Shown one piece after another: positions 38,839 through 52,000 of a stretch of DNA of 64,000 nt. Under the pieces are notes generated by a model. It saw only the letters and a list, made by a program, of their open reading frames with translations, was not told the DNA's origin and did no database searches. Position 1 is the stretch's first letter, and the number at the start of each line of letters is the position of its first letter. This DNA comes from Megachile rotundata. Taxonomy: Eukaryota > Arthropoda > Insecta > Hymenoptera > Megachilidae. The stretch spans positions 21,939,190-22,003,189 of the forward strand of contig NC_134985.1 in the NCBI RefSeq assembly GCF_050947335.1, given 5' to 3'. The position numbers and the translations under genes are program-made.

Positions 38839-38971
38839 TTACCACTCTATAGCTATGTTCTGTCACCGCATGCGAAACTAGAGGACTCACCGCTCCGGAC
38901 TGCCCCCTCTGCGAAAAAGCGACAAAGAGGCCGCCTCCATGCAACATGCAGATGATCCTGGTTGCTGGCGG
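38839..38971 (+). CDS. Exon D: start-codon exon with strong splice sites (partial CDS)
   Basis: A pyrimidine tract of about 50 bases ending TCTCTAG precedes the exon, and GGCGG|GTGAGT ends it: 133 bases with two good splice sites. All three frames contain a stop, so it cannot be an internal fully coding exon. It fits an exon that carries the translation start. The ATG at 38946 gives MQMILVAG plus GG-, phase 2. The ATG at 38939 gives MQHADDPGCWR, phase 0. An upstream frame (MFCHRMRN, ending TAG at about 38881) could act as a uORF. A secondary acceptor-like ACTAG at 38881 would remove that uORF. The likely upstream partner is the leader exon ending at 35473. Product unknown. Confidence 0.45.
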
Positions 38972-38979
38972 GTGAGTCC
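38883..38979 (+). promoter_or_regulatory. Possible hairpin that masks the exon D splice donor
   Basis: GGACTCACC at 38883-38891 is the exact reverse complement of GGTGAGTCC at 38971-38979, which contains the donor. With one bulged base the stem extends by GC/GC to 11 pairs (38883-38893 with 38968-38979). In RNA this would place the 5' splice site in a stem closed over a loop of about 74 bases. Function is inferred. Confidence 0.4.
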
Positions 38980-41900
38980 ACCATAGTCTCCCAACGAAAC
39001 ACGCACTCTCACGCACAATCTACTTTACGTGTGCCCTTTGTTTTGCCTCATTCTGTCTTCTTCCTGTTTTACCGTTGTCTTGTTGTCATGTATCTCTTGC
39101 CAGTCTCATCTTCGTTGTATCGCCGATTCACGCTGGTTCGCCGAACTGCCAGGCTTTTCTCTGTGTTCGTCACCTATCTGTCTGTCTGTCTATCTGTTGT
39201 ATGTTTGTTCGATGTCTCTGTTTGTCGCCTACCCTAAAAAAGGGTAAACACGAAAACACGCGTGAAAAGCGCGTACGTAACGCGCTGCGAGTTTTGAGAA
39301 CGTACAGGAAGGAAAATGCGAACAAGGTACAGTAGTATCGCGAGCGAAAAGTCAGACAATCACTTACTGTTCTTATTTGTATGTTCGTTTGGTGTATTAA
39401 CTGTTTTGACCGAATTGTGTGTGCTACGGAAACGTAGATGAAACAAGAACCGAAGTAACGTGGTTCTTTCGGTGTCTGTAGGGTGTTTTGAACATGTACC
39501 GATATAATAAAGTTACAGCGTTATTCGTCGAATGCTCGATGTGCAAAGCATCGTGGAGAGAAATCTTTCGCTTTAAATCGATGTCTGCTGGCTGAATTAC
39601 GTAACGCCCGAAGAACATGAATTACGCCATAGAAGAACGAGCGAGAGCCCTATCGTTCGCGATTGCTCGGAATTTGGGGTTAAGTCGCGTTTGCGCGATT
39701 CCCCTTCCTATTAAGGTTGCGTAACGTCTAGGGAAATTGTTTCCCACCTCGGTGTCCCTTAACTTTGTCCATTTGAATTTCAAATGTACTCGCGTACAAG
39801 CAAACAACTTCGGCACTGCGCGATTCCAGCATCGTTCAATGGGCAAATCTTTCCAACGCCATTAGCGATCTTACGGTATCCATTACTCTCGCGAACATAC
39901 GTGAAGCTCATCAATTTCTTATTAAATGACGTCCCGAGTAAATCCTCCGGTTTGAACTTACCTAATTAAATAACTGACCTACAAATTATCTAATAAGGTT
40001 AGCGTCGTAAAAGCGATTGCGATTCAATGTCTTTCTCGATAACGATTATCGGGACAATTGAAAGGTGTCTTAACGAAGAATACGAACGCGCGAACGGTCG
40101 CAGTTCGATACAGATTTGATACGGTTTCACGCGCGATTTCAATGTTTCACGCGACGATTCTCTGTTCCTTTGTGACAGAAAGCGACGCTCGTCACGAGGT
40201 CCATGTAACGAACCACGCTGCGAACGTTTGATCCTTTTGTCGTTAAACCATCTACCGTGAAACTCTACATTTTTTTCCAGAGGGAGCATTGATCGCCGTT
40301 GCTCGAAATATTTCCATTGTTTTCGACGACGCGCACGAAAAGGAACTGTTTGATTCCCACAGACAAATACTGTAGGAATCCGCGAAACACGGAGACTGCC
40401 ACTGGAAATGTGGGCGTCCTTTAATCACACCATTGTCAATTCTACTTTTACCATTTCTTTCGATCTTGCTATTATAATTCATCGGCTAAATTGTACTACT
40501 TAATTATGCATTGTCACGAACTAATAAAAGAACTCTGGGGTCGGGAATCGAACTCGGATGCTATATTTGACATACATGTATAACATGGGCTTCTCAAATC
40601 CATATTATTACAAAGTAGTATTGGAGTAATAACAGGAATTTGAGGTAAGTATAGGGAACTCGAATTCTATATTTTGGTGTTGAATGATTGTTACAAGATC
40701 GTATCGAGCAATGTTATTAATATATTAAGATTTGCGAGTCTCAAGCTCCCCAAATATTAAATTCCCATATCAGTAGATCCTCGAGTTCCAAAATCCTCGA
40801 CTTCTCAAATCTCTAAAAATCCTTAAAATGTGATATATTTTTCTCGCTCGTTTCGCTGCGACAATTATCGAGATAATTATCGAACGTAATCTTGTCATTA
40901 TTAAACGAGAGCAATCGCCGGAGAAATTGTCTAATTTAATGAATTCACGGTTCGCGGTTAGTTAATTTCTCAGCAGTGTCGATATCGAGCGGTCACGTGC
41001 TGCTCGCAAAGCAGAGTTTCAGTCTAAAAGGGTGGAAAATAGGCTGGAAAGGCGGGTGTATAATTCGCGGCGGGTAATTTAGAGGCGGAACGCGTTAGCG
41101 TGGCGGGATCGCGTGACAAACGTGTCTAATGGGAATTCATAGAATTATTCGTGGATGGCGAACGGCTTAGTACACTCATCCAACGTTGGCTCGAAGCAAG
41201 TTGCAATTAGGGGAGGATAGAGGGTTGTCTGTATCGTGAGGGCCGTTCAACAATTTTGCGATACTTTTACGTCATCGATTCGTGTTAGAATTTTTAGCTT
41301 TCCGAATCGACCCTTTGATATGCAACGACCTAAATACTTTCCGTATTTAAATCCGTATTCCTTCTTCTTCTGGATAACTAGACAATGTTAAATAAATTTT
41401 AACGAGACGTAGGGAAACATTTTCGGCCGACTGTAAATACGAGCGCGTTAACGCGTGTGTCTCGTCCGTGTACCGGTATCGTGAAATTTCGTGCCGTTAA
41501 TAAATCAACCGGAATATCTTGGCATATTTTGCCGCCTACCAGGCCGTGTAATTTGCTCGGGCATAAAAGATGGTTGCACAATTGCTGCTCCGCGTGCTTG
41601 GTAATTGTGTGTATATTTTTTTTGCTCTTTTTTTGGCACTTTTATGCAGCGATGTCCCAGAACTTGTAATACGAGGTTATACGACCCTGTTATTATTAGA
41701 TATAGCGCCGAGAAATCGGTATCCGTCGAATATCGAACCACGGAAATTTATTCTACCGAATAACGATCAGCGATTGTTCCGGACATAAGTCGATCGCAAA
41801 CTCGATAACATTTAATTAATCAGTTTCCAAGATGTTCAATCGAATCGATGTTACGCCCTTAATTTTATGGGCCGTTCTACTTAAATATGGATCTCGATTT

Positions 41901-44900
41901 CGCTCGGCTACACTCCCCGCGTTCCATTCGGTAATTTGTTTACACGGCACACGTGCCGATTTTAGTACGCGTTTTCCTTCAAGCATTCTCCGCAGCGAAT
42001 TTCTGTGCGAAAGCACGATCATTCGATGAATCGAGGCCATTTCTTGCAGCGAGATAATAAAACAGTCGATCTACATTTTATAGTTTTCGAAGCATAACCT
42101 CGTTCTTTTTCGACAATTCACAGTAGCGTGTAACGAGATGTATTTTTAAATACGACGCTGTAGAAAATTTCATTTCCGAACAAGACGATGCTCACAGGCG
42201 AGATGCTAATCAAAATTCGAGACGCAAAGCGAGTGGAAAAGACGTTTTCGAATAACGGCGTTGCAATTAGAAAATGTAGAATGGAGGGATGCAGTCGTTC
42301 CTCGAAACGATAGGTCTGTGCGTCGAAAGTGGTCCGATCCTCGAGCCGGTTCGTCGAGAGGCTCGAGAGCGACGAGAGGCTCGGATCGATCGTTTCCAAC
42401 GATCGACCAAACCACCGTGACCGGGCTTTCTGGCAGCTGTTAACTTCTCTTCCACGGACCCGTATCTTCTCTTATTTCCATCCCCTCTTTAAACGTTTCG
42501 GGCAGTGTATGCAAACTGATCGAACCGTTTATATCTCTCGTCTACTTCACCGTTTCTAATTAAACGCACCGAACCGTTCACGTAACAAACGGATTAATAC
42601 GGAATTTTAAATCGAATAGAAAAATACATTCGGAATAAAATTACGTGCAGAATGAGAGAATATTGTATTAGCTGGATTTCGAACGAAAGATTTTTCTTCT
42701 TAGGAAATTTTCAGTCTCCGACCTTGGAAAGGAGAAGATGTAAGTAAGAGCGGAAAAGTTGGCCTCGAGAAGATTTCGCGTAAATCAGCGTAAACAGCGG
42801 AGAAATTGGGAAAGTTTGAACCGTTTCCGCGCTTTTGAGCCGAATAAGAGATCTTGAACTTTCATCGAGCTGGTCATTTTTATGAAAGCGTCAGCGATCA
42901 TTTGAACCATGTAACGCGTTACAAAGGACGAATTCTCGAGTCAGTGAATACGGAACGCTCGCTAAATTGAACGAGTGTATTTTGCGTTCCGTAATTTTCA
43001 ACGAGGTTATCGACGATTCGAATGTAACGCAGCGAAGTAACAATCTAAATAAATTTCAATTTGTCAAACGAAACAGCGTCTCGAGTACTTCTCTTTGATC
43101 AATACTTCTAGACGACACTTACAGGTCGCACCAATTTGTTTCTGTAGCATGAAATGGCACGCAGTCAGATCCCGATGACAACAAAAATATTATCCCTAAC
43201 GTTACGCGTAATTGACTCGTCCATCAATTTAATACTTTTCCTGCGACTCACGGAACGTTCCGTGTTCTCGGTTCCGTTTGTCGTTTAATGGACACGAAAT
43301 ACTCTCTATTTTTCATTCTAACGCGCGTTCATTAATTACAGATTATTCCTTTTCATTTCGAATTACTCGATCAAATTTTGAAACGTCTTCGGTAATAATG
43401 AACGTGGCAGAAGAATTCGTCGTCGAAGAAAGGAACAGGTGAGACACGTTTGAAGCATCTCCGACCCTCGCTTAACCTACTGTTAGACTAACCGGAAGGG
43501 ACCATTGTCTCCGAGTGGCGGTTCGCGAGGACAATCGAGAGCGAAGAAGGAAAGTACTTTCGCCGGGAGCTTTCAAAACAATGACGAGCTTGCGGTAGGA
43601 CACACGAAGCGGAACACTCGGTCTTCGATCGAAGATTACGAGTGTTTCCTCCGAGAACTTCAAAAATTTTCAAACGTCTTCTCGGTGAACTCGTGGCTCG
43701 TTCGGAAATTCGAACCCTATTAGGCACAGCTGTTTTCGGTTTGTTAATAAAGTTGTTAGACAGGGAACGCGGAAATTTGAGAATCGGTCTTACGTAAGAA
43801 CGGGTCAACTTTGCTCGCGAGCAGGACCTCCATTACGTAACACGCTTGCATAACGCATCGTTCCCATAGTCTTTCGACACTGTGCGAATTGATTACCGCG
43901 ATGCTGCTTTTTACCAAACGAATTTCATTTTCACGTGTCAGTCACAGAAGTGGCGTAGAAAAGACGTAATCCCTTCACTGCATTCTCTTGCAAATGTGCT
44001 ACGTAAAATAATGCGCTGCTCACATTTTGATGCTTTAACATCAACGAAATTATGAAAAATCCTCTCTTGTGATCGCCTATCGCATAGCCTTGAATTTTGC
44101 TTTAACAGCGTGTTACAAATTAGTGAACGTTCAAAAATTTTAAACTCGAGGAAGTCCATGACCAAAAAATGTTGCTTTTTCCAGATATGAGCGAGTTCGT
44201 ACAAAAACGTTAATTAGCGTTACTCGAATGGCAATAAATACGCGAGATACAAAAACGTAAATTCCTTTTATTCCTTTGTTTGAAAAACAGCTTGACATAT
44301 GGATAGGTAAATTGGAAAAACGAAGCGTGCATAAATTAAAGTTTAACGAGAATTTGTTTAACGGTTGTCACATTAAACAATTCCATGCACACAATAACGC
44401 AGGTAATTAGCGGCATTAATCAAGTATTAGGTTTTAGCTCTCCATGAGCGTCACTTGCAGCGCTTTCATTAAATCGTATCAGAGCTTTCAGATTTGATAC
44501 GCGATAATGTACAATTAAAAACTCGACAGTCGAATCTCGTTGTCCTAACAATTAACCGCGATCGACCGTTGATCACGATTTTCGCTCAACGTCATCTGCT
44601 TTACAAAACGACAAAAAAAGGTAACCGAGAAGTCGGGCAATTTTGAATGGTCACTTGTTAAAAGTTTCACAGGAACAGGAGGAAACTCGTTTCCGCCCTG
44701 GCCTCGAGTAATTCCAATTAACGTAATAATGCACGGCCTCCGTTTCACGGTTTTAAGGATAATTATAACTTTTCGCGGCCGACTGTAATGAAACTGGTCG
44801 GAATTCAAGTGGCCGTAGCTCACACGTCAATGAGCGCTCCGCGAAATGTCGTCAAACAGCTCAAATTTAACGTGAATGATCAACGTTCATGAGCAATTCC

Positions 44901-44978
44901 TGTTTTTTGCATATTGTCGATGATTTTTCCGAGAAACAAAGTGAGGCATGTGGGTGAATCATTTAGGTCTGTATGGTC
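38972..44978 (+). other. Intron-like non-coding stretch
   Basis: Begins GTGAGTCCACC. A short TCTG run lies at about 39172-39196. A weak AT-rich block with CTCAAATCC-like units lies at 40590-40830. A good donor consensus GAG|GTAAGT at 40645 lies inside that block with no phase-compatible start upstream. No exon could be supported. Confidence 0.4.
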
Positions 44979-46005
44979 CAACGCATGACGATGTATTCGG
45001 TAAAAATGCAACGCTTGAGGATTTTATGCGTTGAGATTCAGACGCGTAGAATTTAACGCCTGGAAAATTAACGCGTAGGGATTTGATACATAGATATCCA
45101 ACGCGTAAGAGTTCTATACGTAAGAATCTAACGCGCAGAGATTCAACGCATAGAAATTTAATGGGTGGGAATTTAAAGCGAGGGGTTCTAACGCGTGGGA
45201 ATCTAAGGCATGGGTTTCTAACGCATTAGAAACTAACGCGTGAGGATTTAACGCGTAGGGATTTAACGCGTGGAAATCCAACGCGTGAGAGTTCAATAAG
45301 TAAGAATCTGAACGCGCAGAAATTCCACTCATAGAAATCTAATGCGTGGGAATTTAAAGCGTAGGAATCTAACGCGTAGGGATTTAACGCGTGGAAATCC
45401 AACGCGTGAGAGTTCAATACGTAGAAATCTGAACGCGCAGAGATTCCATGCATAGAAATCTAATGCGTGGAAATTTAAAGCGTAGGAATTTAACGCGTAG
45501 GGATTTAATGCGTGAAAATCCAACGCGTGAGAGTTCAATACGTAGGAATCTGAACGCGCAGAGATTTCACGTGTAGAAATCTAATGCATGGGAATTTAAA
45601 GCGTAGGAATCTAACGCGTAGGGATTTAATGCGTGAAAATCCAAACGCGTCAGAATTCAATACGTAGGAATCTGAACGCGCAGAGATTTCACGTGTAGAA
45701 ATCTAATGCGTGGGAATTTAAAGCGTAGGAATCTAACGCGTAGGGATTTAACGCGTGGAAATCCAACGCGTCAGAATTCAATACGTAGGAATCTGAACGC
45801 GCAGAGATTTCACGTGTAGAAATCTAATGCGTGGGAATTTAAAGCGTAGGAATCTAACGCGTAGGGATTTAATGCGTGAAAATCCAACGCGTGAGAGTTC
45901 AATAAGTAAGAATCTGAACGCGCAAAGAAATTTAGCGCGTAGGAATTTAACGGATGGGGATCTAAAACACAGAAATCTACCGCGTTGGAAATTAACTCAT
46001 GATAT
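44979..46005. repeat. Minisatellite array 3 with a 121-bp higher-order unit
   Basis: Monomers of about 15 bp (TAGGAATCTAACGCG type, same family and same strand as array 1) are organised into an eight-monomer higher-order repeat. The marker TTTAAAGCG occurs at 45172, 45353, 45474, 45595, 45717 and 45838. The spacings are 181, then 121, 121, 122 and 121; 181 is 1.5 units, or 12 monomers. Copies from about 45353 to 45900 are highly similar, so the block has been homogenised by unequal exchange. Both edges degrade. The frames read on the minus strand (HALNPYALNS-like) are by-products of the periodicity. Confidence 0.93.
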
Positions 46006-49000
46006 TCTAATATACAGTCTATCATCTAGCAATTGCAATGCATAGCGATATCGGAGATAGAATACACAACACTATCGTACAATTTCCTCTTACCAATTTA
46101 TTTCCATGCACTTCGTCTGTTCAACTGCATCCGAGAAATTCGTCTGTTCCTTGACAAACAAAGCGAGAGAAAATTCGGTGAATTGTCTCTGGTCGAACGA
46201 AACGAAACTCGAAGGTTGCAGCGATTCGTCGGAAATGGGAATAGTTTTCTTCGGAGAAACTGATAGTCATGGTATCCTTGCTAGAACAATGGTGGAAAGA
46301 TATATTCGGTGCTGAATTTGCAGAAACCCGACGGTAGCGGAATTTTTCGTAAGGCATTAATGGCTGTAACGTCGTTTCCACTCTCGTTACTTTGAACTTC
46401 GTCAGATTCCTTTCAAGCTTTTGTCGGCACTGCTACCGTGGCTGCGTGTGTACCTAACTGTGAGTTATTTTTGCGTCGATTCTCGATTCACCGGAATCAG
46501 ACGGTCAAGGAGAACGTGCTTGGTTCCATCGTGTCTGCTTTTCCGCTTTCTTTATTCTCTGTTTTCGAGAGCTTAAACTGCTTTGTTTTAGAAATTATTA
46601 CAACTACGAACTTAAACAGATTACACATCGATACATTGGGCTATTAAAATTTTATCTTTCGTATAGACTCTGAAATTAGCTGTTTTACTTCACCGAAAGC
46701 AGTACAAATTATCAATTAATTCTTATTGATTTTCTTTTAGTAATTTTTTAAAACAACCTGTAATGTATCTGCTGTTAGGAAGCGTTGAAAAGACGTTTGA
46801 ATTTTTTCTGTTTGTAAGAATATCGTAATTTCTGGTATCAGTAACGGAATCGTGTTATTATCGGGTTATTATTTCCCTTTCCGGAAACTGCGTGTCGATG
46901 CGATTATATCGTTGCCGAGTGATATTTATAGGCGGCTGCGTGACTTATCCATTCTCGGCGTTCTGCATTTATTTTCAGTGGAAATACAAAGGCCCTCGCC
47001 ACTTCCGCTTCCCCTATGCTAATCCTGTTTCTTCGGTGCAACGAATGTCCACCTGTTTTCCGTAATTTCGCCAACTGTTCCAGCTGGACTGCAGCTATTT
47101 ATTTATCGACGGATTTGCTTTGTGTTCCGCTCGAAACTCTGTTCTATTATTGACGCGTTAAGTTTATTAAAGATTCAATATTCTGTTAACACGCTCGCTA
47201 ATCTGGGCGCTTACCAACGAAACGTACAATCGAACAGTTTGAAAACAAAAGCCAATAAATAAGCAGATATTGCAAATTTGAGATATTCAGATAAAAATTC
47301 ACCGAACAGATTGTTCGACGAAAAGCTTACATTTCGTGAAACGATATAAATACAGTATCAAGCTTTGCATTTCACCAGCACAATCGACTAACAATTCCGA
47401 TATTTATACATTTTTGTCTTCAGAGAATTTGAATACCAAATGGCGTGCTTCGAGAAAATCGAAACTTCGCGTTCAATTATCGATAAGCTTTACTTAATGT
47501 TAAGCCCTTCGGCTTGGCGTAATTCGTTAAGAACAAACAACAATTAATAACGGATAATTAAGTTGAAAAGCATTTCGAACAATTGGAAGCAAAATTACCT
47601 TCCGAGTGTAACAATAAAGCTCGAACAATTCTACGGCCTAAGGTTAACGAGCAGTTTCTATAATCCATCCGGACGGATCGTCTCGCCTCGACTTCCGGCA
47701 AAGCTCTTCTCCCCGACGTTTCCGCCATTCCGATAATCACGCTGCAAGAAGCGGTAACTTCATAAAGCCGAGCGATAATTTTCCGCTGGCAAATCTCATT
47801 CTTGGCCCGATAAATTCCTGCCGTGTCTTTGAAACCGTCCTTACGGGATCAGCGATCACGTTTGTCCCAAATTTCTGCCGCTCTTTCGCGGAGCGCCGTC
47901 GCGACGTCGTTGTTTTCCGACGACGATGAATATTCCGCAAGACTCGCGGCAGCTAAGTAGACTGTCCGACTGTCCAAAGTAGACGGTCAATTTATAACGT
48001 CAGCGGTGTTTTTTAACGCGTTCGCGGCGATGGAGGCGCCGTTGGTCGACGTCTAAACGACCGTGGACGTCGTCGAAGGATCATTTGGTTCCTCGAGCCA
48101 AGTACGCGTTCGAGGAATCGACCAGGACGAGGACGAACCCAGAGAATGAGGAATGGGAAGGACAGATTTCGTTCGTGGAAGCTTCTTGAGCTCTGAATTC
48201 GAATATAGGTCAACGACGAGTGCGATCGATAGGCGATCCAGCGAGTACAAGCTTTGTACGGTAACTGCATTATCGACGATTACCGGAAGAAGATCCCGAC
48301 CGGGTAAAAGCTGCGCTCACGTACGGCCCGTGAGCATTTTTGCTTCTGTCCTCCCCGGGATAATGCTTATTGGATAAGCGTAATAATGGTAACGGAGCCG
48401 ACAATGCGGTTGCACCGATGAATCTGCAGGATCTGGAAGCTGGGTGGAAGGCAGTTGATCGGCTGGATGTACAGGCTGCTTCATAACACGTGCCTCGCGA
48501 GGCACGCGAGAATGAAGACAAACGATTCTATGAACTCTATATTTAAACCGACACTTGACAGCGGATATGGGGTTAACTTTCTTGCATTTACGTATAGTTC
48601 CATATTTTTAGAGCTATATAGGATATCTACAAGGCAAAGAAAGAGGTTTCTATGCACGCGTGACGTGTTCACACGTACGTTTGACAGCAGATAAGGGGCT
48701 AAGTTTGTCGTATGTCGGTGTTCCCATCTGAATACGATTCCAGCGGTAGATAGGTTGCAAGAAAAAGAACAAGAAGGTTCTTATGGTCATATGTCACATT
48801 TAAACTTGCATCAGCGAACGGAGGACAAGGTTAAATATATTTATACATGGGGTGTTTCATAACGTGAGAGAAAAACTTTAAAGGGAAGAAAAATGTTATT
48901 ACCTGTGCTACATTTAAATTTCTTTGACGGTAGATGGCCAATCGTGTATTTCTACAGGATGTTTTGTCCACTTTAACGGACGATAGCTTCTCGTAAATAT

Positions 49001-52000
49001 GTTCGTACTCACCGATGGAAGAAATTTATTGCGTACAAGATGATTCGTACGCTTAAACCGTTATAAAATGTAAAAAAGATCGAAAGTACTAAACGAGGTA
49101 AAAAATGAACGAGCGATAATCTAGCAGTTACGATTCGGTTTTAGTTTGACCGCGAATCGCAATATTTTTCCGACGCCTGCAATTTGGTCGTCCGTAACCC
49201 CTTACCGAACGTTCTATTTTTCCAGTGTTACATTTTCGGTGAATCAAGTACGCAGGAAGCAATATTTTACATCCCGAAAATTGATTCGAATTGCCGCTTT
49301 AGAGTTTAAAGCGCCGACAAAGCCTTTTAGATTGTCCGACCGCTCGTTGAAAACGAATCTTTTAGACGGTTAATGCTTTCGAATTTTTTGGGAATTAACT
49401 TTGTTCCCGCAAATCGATAGGCACTGGACTGGGAAAATGAACGTCCGTGGATAGGGGAGTTTGATTTACGCGCTGAATCTCTGTTATCTCTTATCTGGAG
49501 ATTCATCCTCGCTTTGGATCACCAGATTAGCCAGGATCAAACGTGGCAGGTCCGTTATCGCCTGTAATCGGGAGGGAAGTAGGAACGAGGGAAATCAATT
49601 TATTGTCGGAGATCATTTATCACATGATAGAAGACTTTTATTCTTCTCATCCTTTGGGTTTGCGAACTCCGAACTTATCCAATTTCTTTATACTTAAAAA
49701 AGTTCTGCCGTTATAAACACGAGGAACAATTTCAATCCTATAAATATCGTCTCGTTCGAAAAAAGATACGTAAACATTTTAACGTTATTATGTGTACATA
49801 TAATTATGAATGTGGGCTTGTTTCGTTGGTCGCCATTCAATTTGAAACGGCTCGCATAATTTAGTATCGTTTGAAAAACTTCTTCCCCGTTTCTCGATCA
49901 TCTATTCTTTCGAACAGAGTATATAGAGTAGCCTTTTTCATTATAACGGCTCTTCATAGAACGTAGGAAAATAAAAAGGGAGGGAAAGAAAGACCATAAA
50001 AGCGTTTATTAACGTTGCTTCGATTAATCATCCCAGATGGAGCCCCGACAGAATCTTCTATAAAATCTTTAAAGCGCTTTATCGCTTTCGACGATGCTTC
50101 CAAGCCAATTGGATTTTATTTCTTCCGTCTATATAGAATAATCGTAAATCCTGTTACGCTTGGCTATTATTACACGGCTGGCGGCTGCGGTAACGTGTCC
50201 GCGGGTGTAAAACGAGCAACACGCGAAACGTTAATTAATTTACGAGGCGAGTTTCGATCATCGCGGCTTATTTATTTATCGCGGCGGGATCGCGTGAAGG
50301 GTGAAACTCGAACTTTTTGTCACCACGGTGTCGTGGTTCGGTAGAAAAGAAAAAGATGTCGATAAGCCTCGTATTCTTGCCAACTTGGCAGCGACGTGGC
50401 TATCTAATCGTTCGAATCCAATTCATTAAACGATCGTGCCGCTTTCTTTCCGCTTGCTTTTATCGAGAACGTTATTTGCTCGAAACTCGAGCATACCCGT
50501 CTCTGTCCATGTAATTTATAACGATCGTGATCATTACGGTGTCCTATATGATATTTTATCGACGCGACACACCACGACTGTTCGTAAACACGAATTGCTA
50601 TTTCCAACTTTGTATTTCGCGCGCTATGCTTCTGAATATTGGCGCATACGCATGGGCAACATTTTCCCGCGCGATTCTTTAAAAAATGATTCTTTCACGA
50701 AATTTCGTTAAGCAAAATACTTTAACCATCATGGCCGAATAATCTCCGAGCAAAATCGCAAACGCCATAGCGTTAACAGCAACGCGTTAATCGAAACCTA
50801 CCATTTGCGCCGGTTATAATCGGAATGATCAAAGCCGTACAAGAGGAAATGGCCGCAAACACCTGTGAATGGAGGTAGAAACAAGCTAATTAATGGAGCA
50901 CGAAAATGACTTGGAAACTAGACAAAACCGTGCACGTGCTTACTTATCTCGCCATCCACGAATCAAGCACGAGTCTCGCGTGTTAGCAGCCACTACACAT
51001 CCTCGAGTAAGCTAGTCTTCCAATATCTTGATTAACGGAAAGAGACACTTGTTTCCTTTCGATCAGCCAACGCTACATATATGTTTGATATATGCACGAA
51101 TAAGTGGTGTAAGTCGATCAAGATAGAGGAACAATATGGGGAAGAAGTCGGTGAGGATGGTTAACGTATTATCGTAACGCTTACGTAGGTTAACTTTGTT
51201 CTCGTATGCGAAGGGTGACGTGCACGAGCTGGAAGAGAAGGAAGAAAATGAGGGATGGAGTTGGGTTGTAGGGGGTGGCGTGCACCGGTGCGGTTGATCG
51301 TGTTCCGTGCAAGAGCGCGGAAAGAATATCGAGCTAGTCGCGAGGGGAGTTTCGAGCGGAACCGAGCGACAGAGAAAGAGATACAAATCTACAGGGCGGT
51401 TCAAAAACTATTCACCCCAACTTTTTCACTCTTTAGTACTTTAATCGAGGAATGCTTCTTTACTCAAGGAATACTTCTTTTCAAAAAGAAAATTACTTCT
51501 TTCATGAGTGTATAATAGTCATCATTGGATACAATTAACAACGCAGACTTCGAGTTAAATTTTGCAAATAATATTTTTCGTTGGCAGAGCAGTAGCTAAG
51601 CAATAGTTTGACGAAGTTTCAAATTAAAAGAACCTACAGCAATTGTTGATACATTATCAAGTAATTATTCGCATGCTGTTAATGAAAACCTTACAGAAAC
51701 ATAGAAATTTAATAGTCGAAAGAAGGTTACTGTTCTGTGAAAGAGGCTGTATAGAGTAAAGGTGGGAAGCAACGAGGGTGGAGGGTAAAAAGTCGGTTGA
51801 CGGTGGTCAGGGTAGGGGTTGATCCACGGTGGTGGAAAACAAGAGGAGCGTTAGAAGGAAGGCATGGCACGCGCCTTGGCAAACCAAAGCCACGTTGTCT
51901 ACCGCTCGCTTCCTCTCGTTCGTTTCCGGCTTTGTCAACATTTCTTTCGCCGTGTCGCGTTCGCGAGTGCTCGAAATACCTTTCAACCCCTTTCCTCCCA

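Noticed and set aside
38789..39016. Minus-strand exon using the donor-like GCG|GTGAGTCC near 38883-38891
   Set aside because: The reverse complement does give a donor match, but the same bases are explained by the inverted repeat. The + strand has the long pyrimidine tract and acceptor, while the minus strand has none.
40540..40562. GTCGGGAATCGAACTC, resembling the T-arm of a minus-strand tRNA
   Set aside because: The T-stem does not pair, and no D-arm, anticodon arm or acceptor stem can be built around it.
40641..40650. Strong donor consensus GAG|GTAAGT
   Set aside because: It lies in an AT-rich degenerate repeat. The nearby ATG frame stops before it, so a single motif match is not evidence of an exon.
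51390..51420. Mariner-like end CAGGGCGGTTCAAAAACTA
   Set aside because: No matching inverted end was found within the next few kilobases and there is no transposase frame, so an element cannot be delimited.
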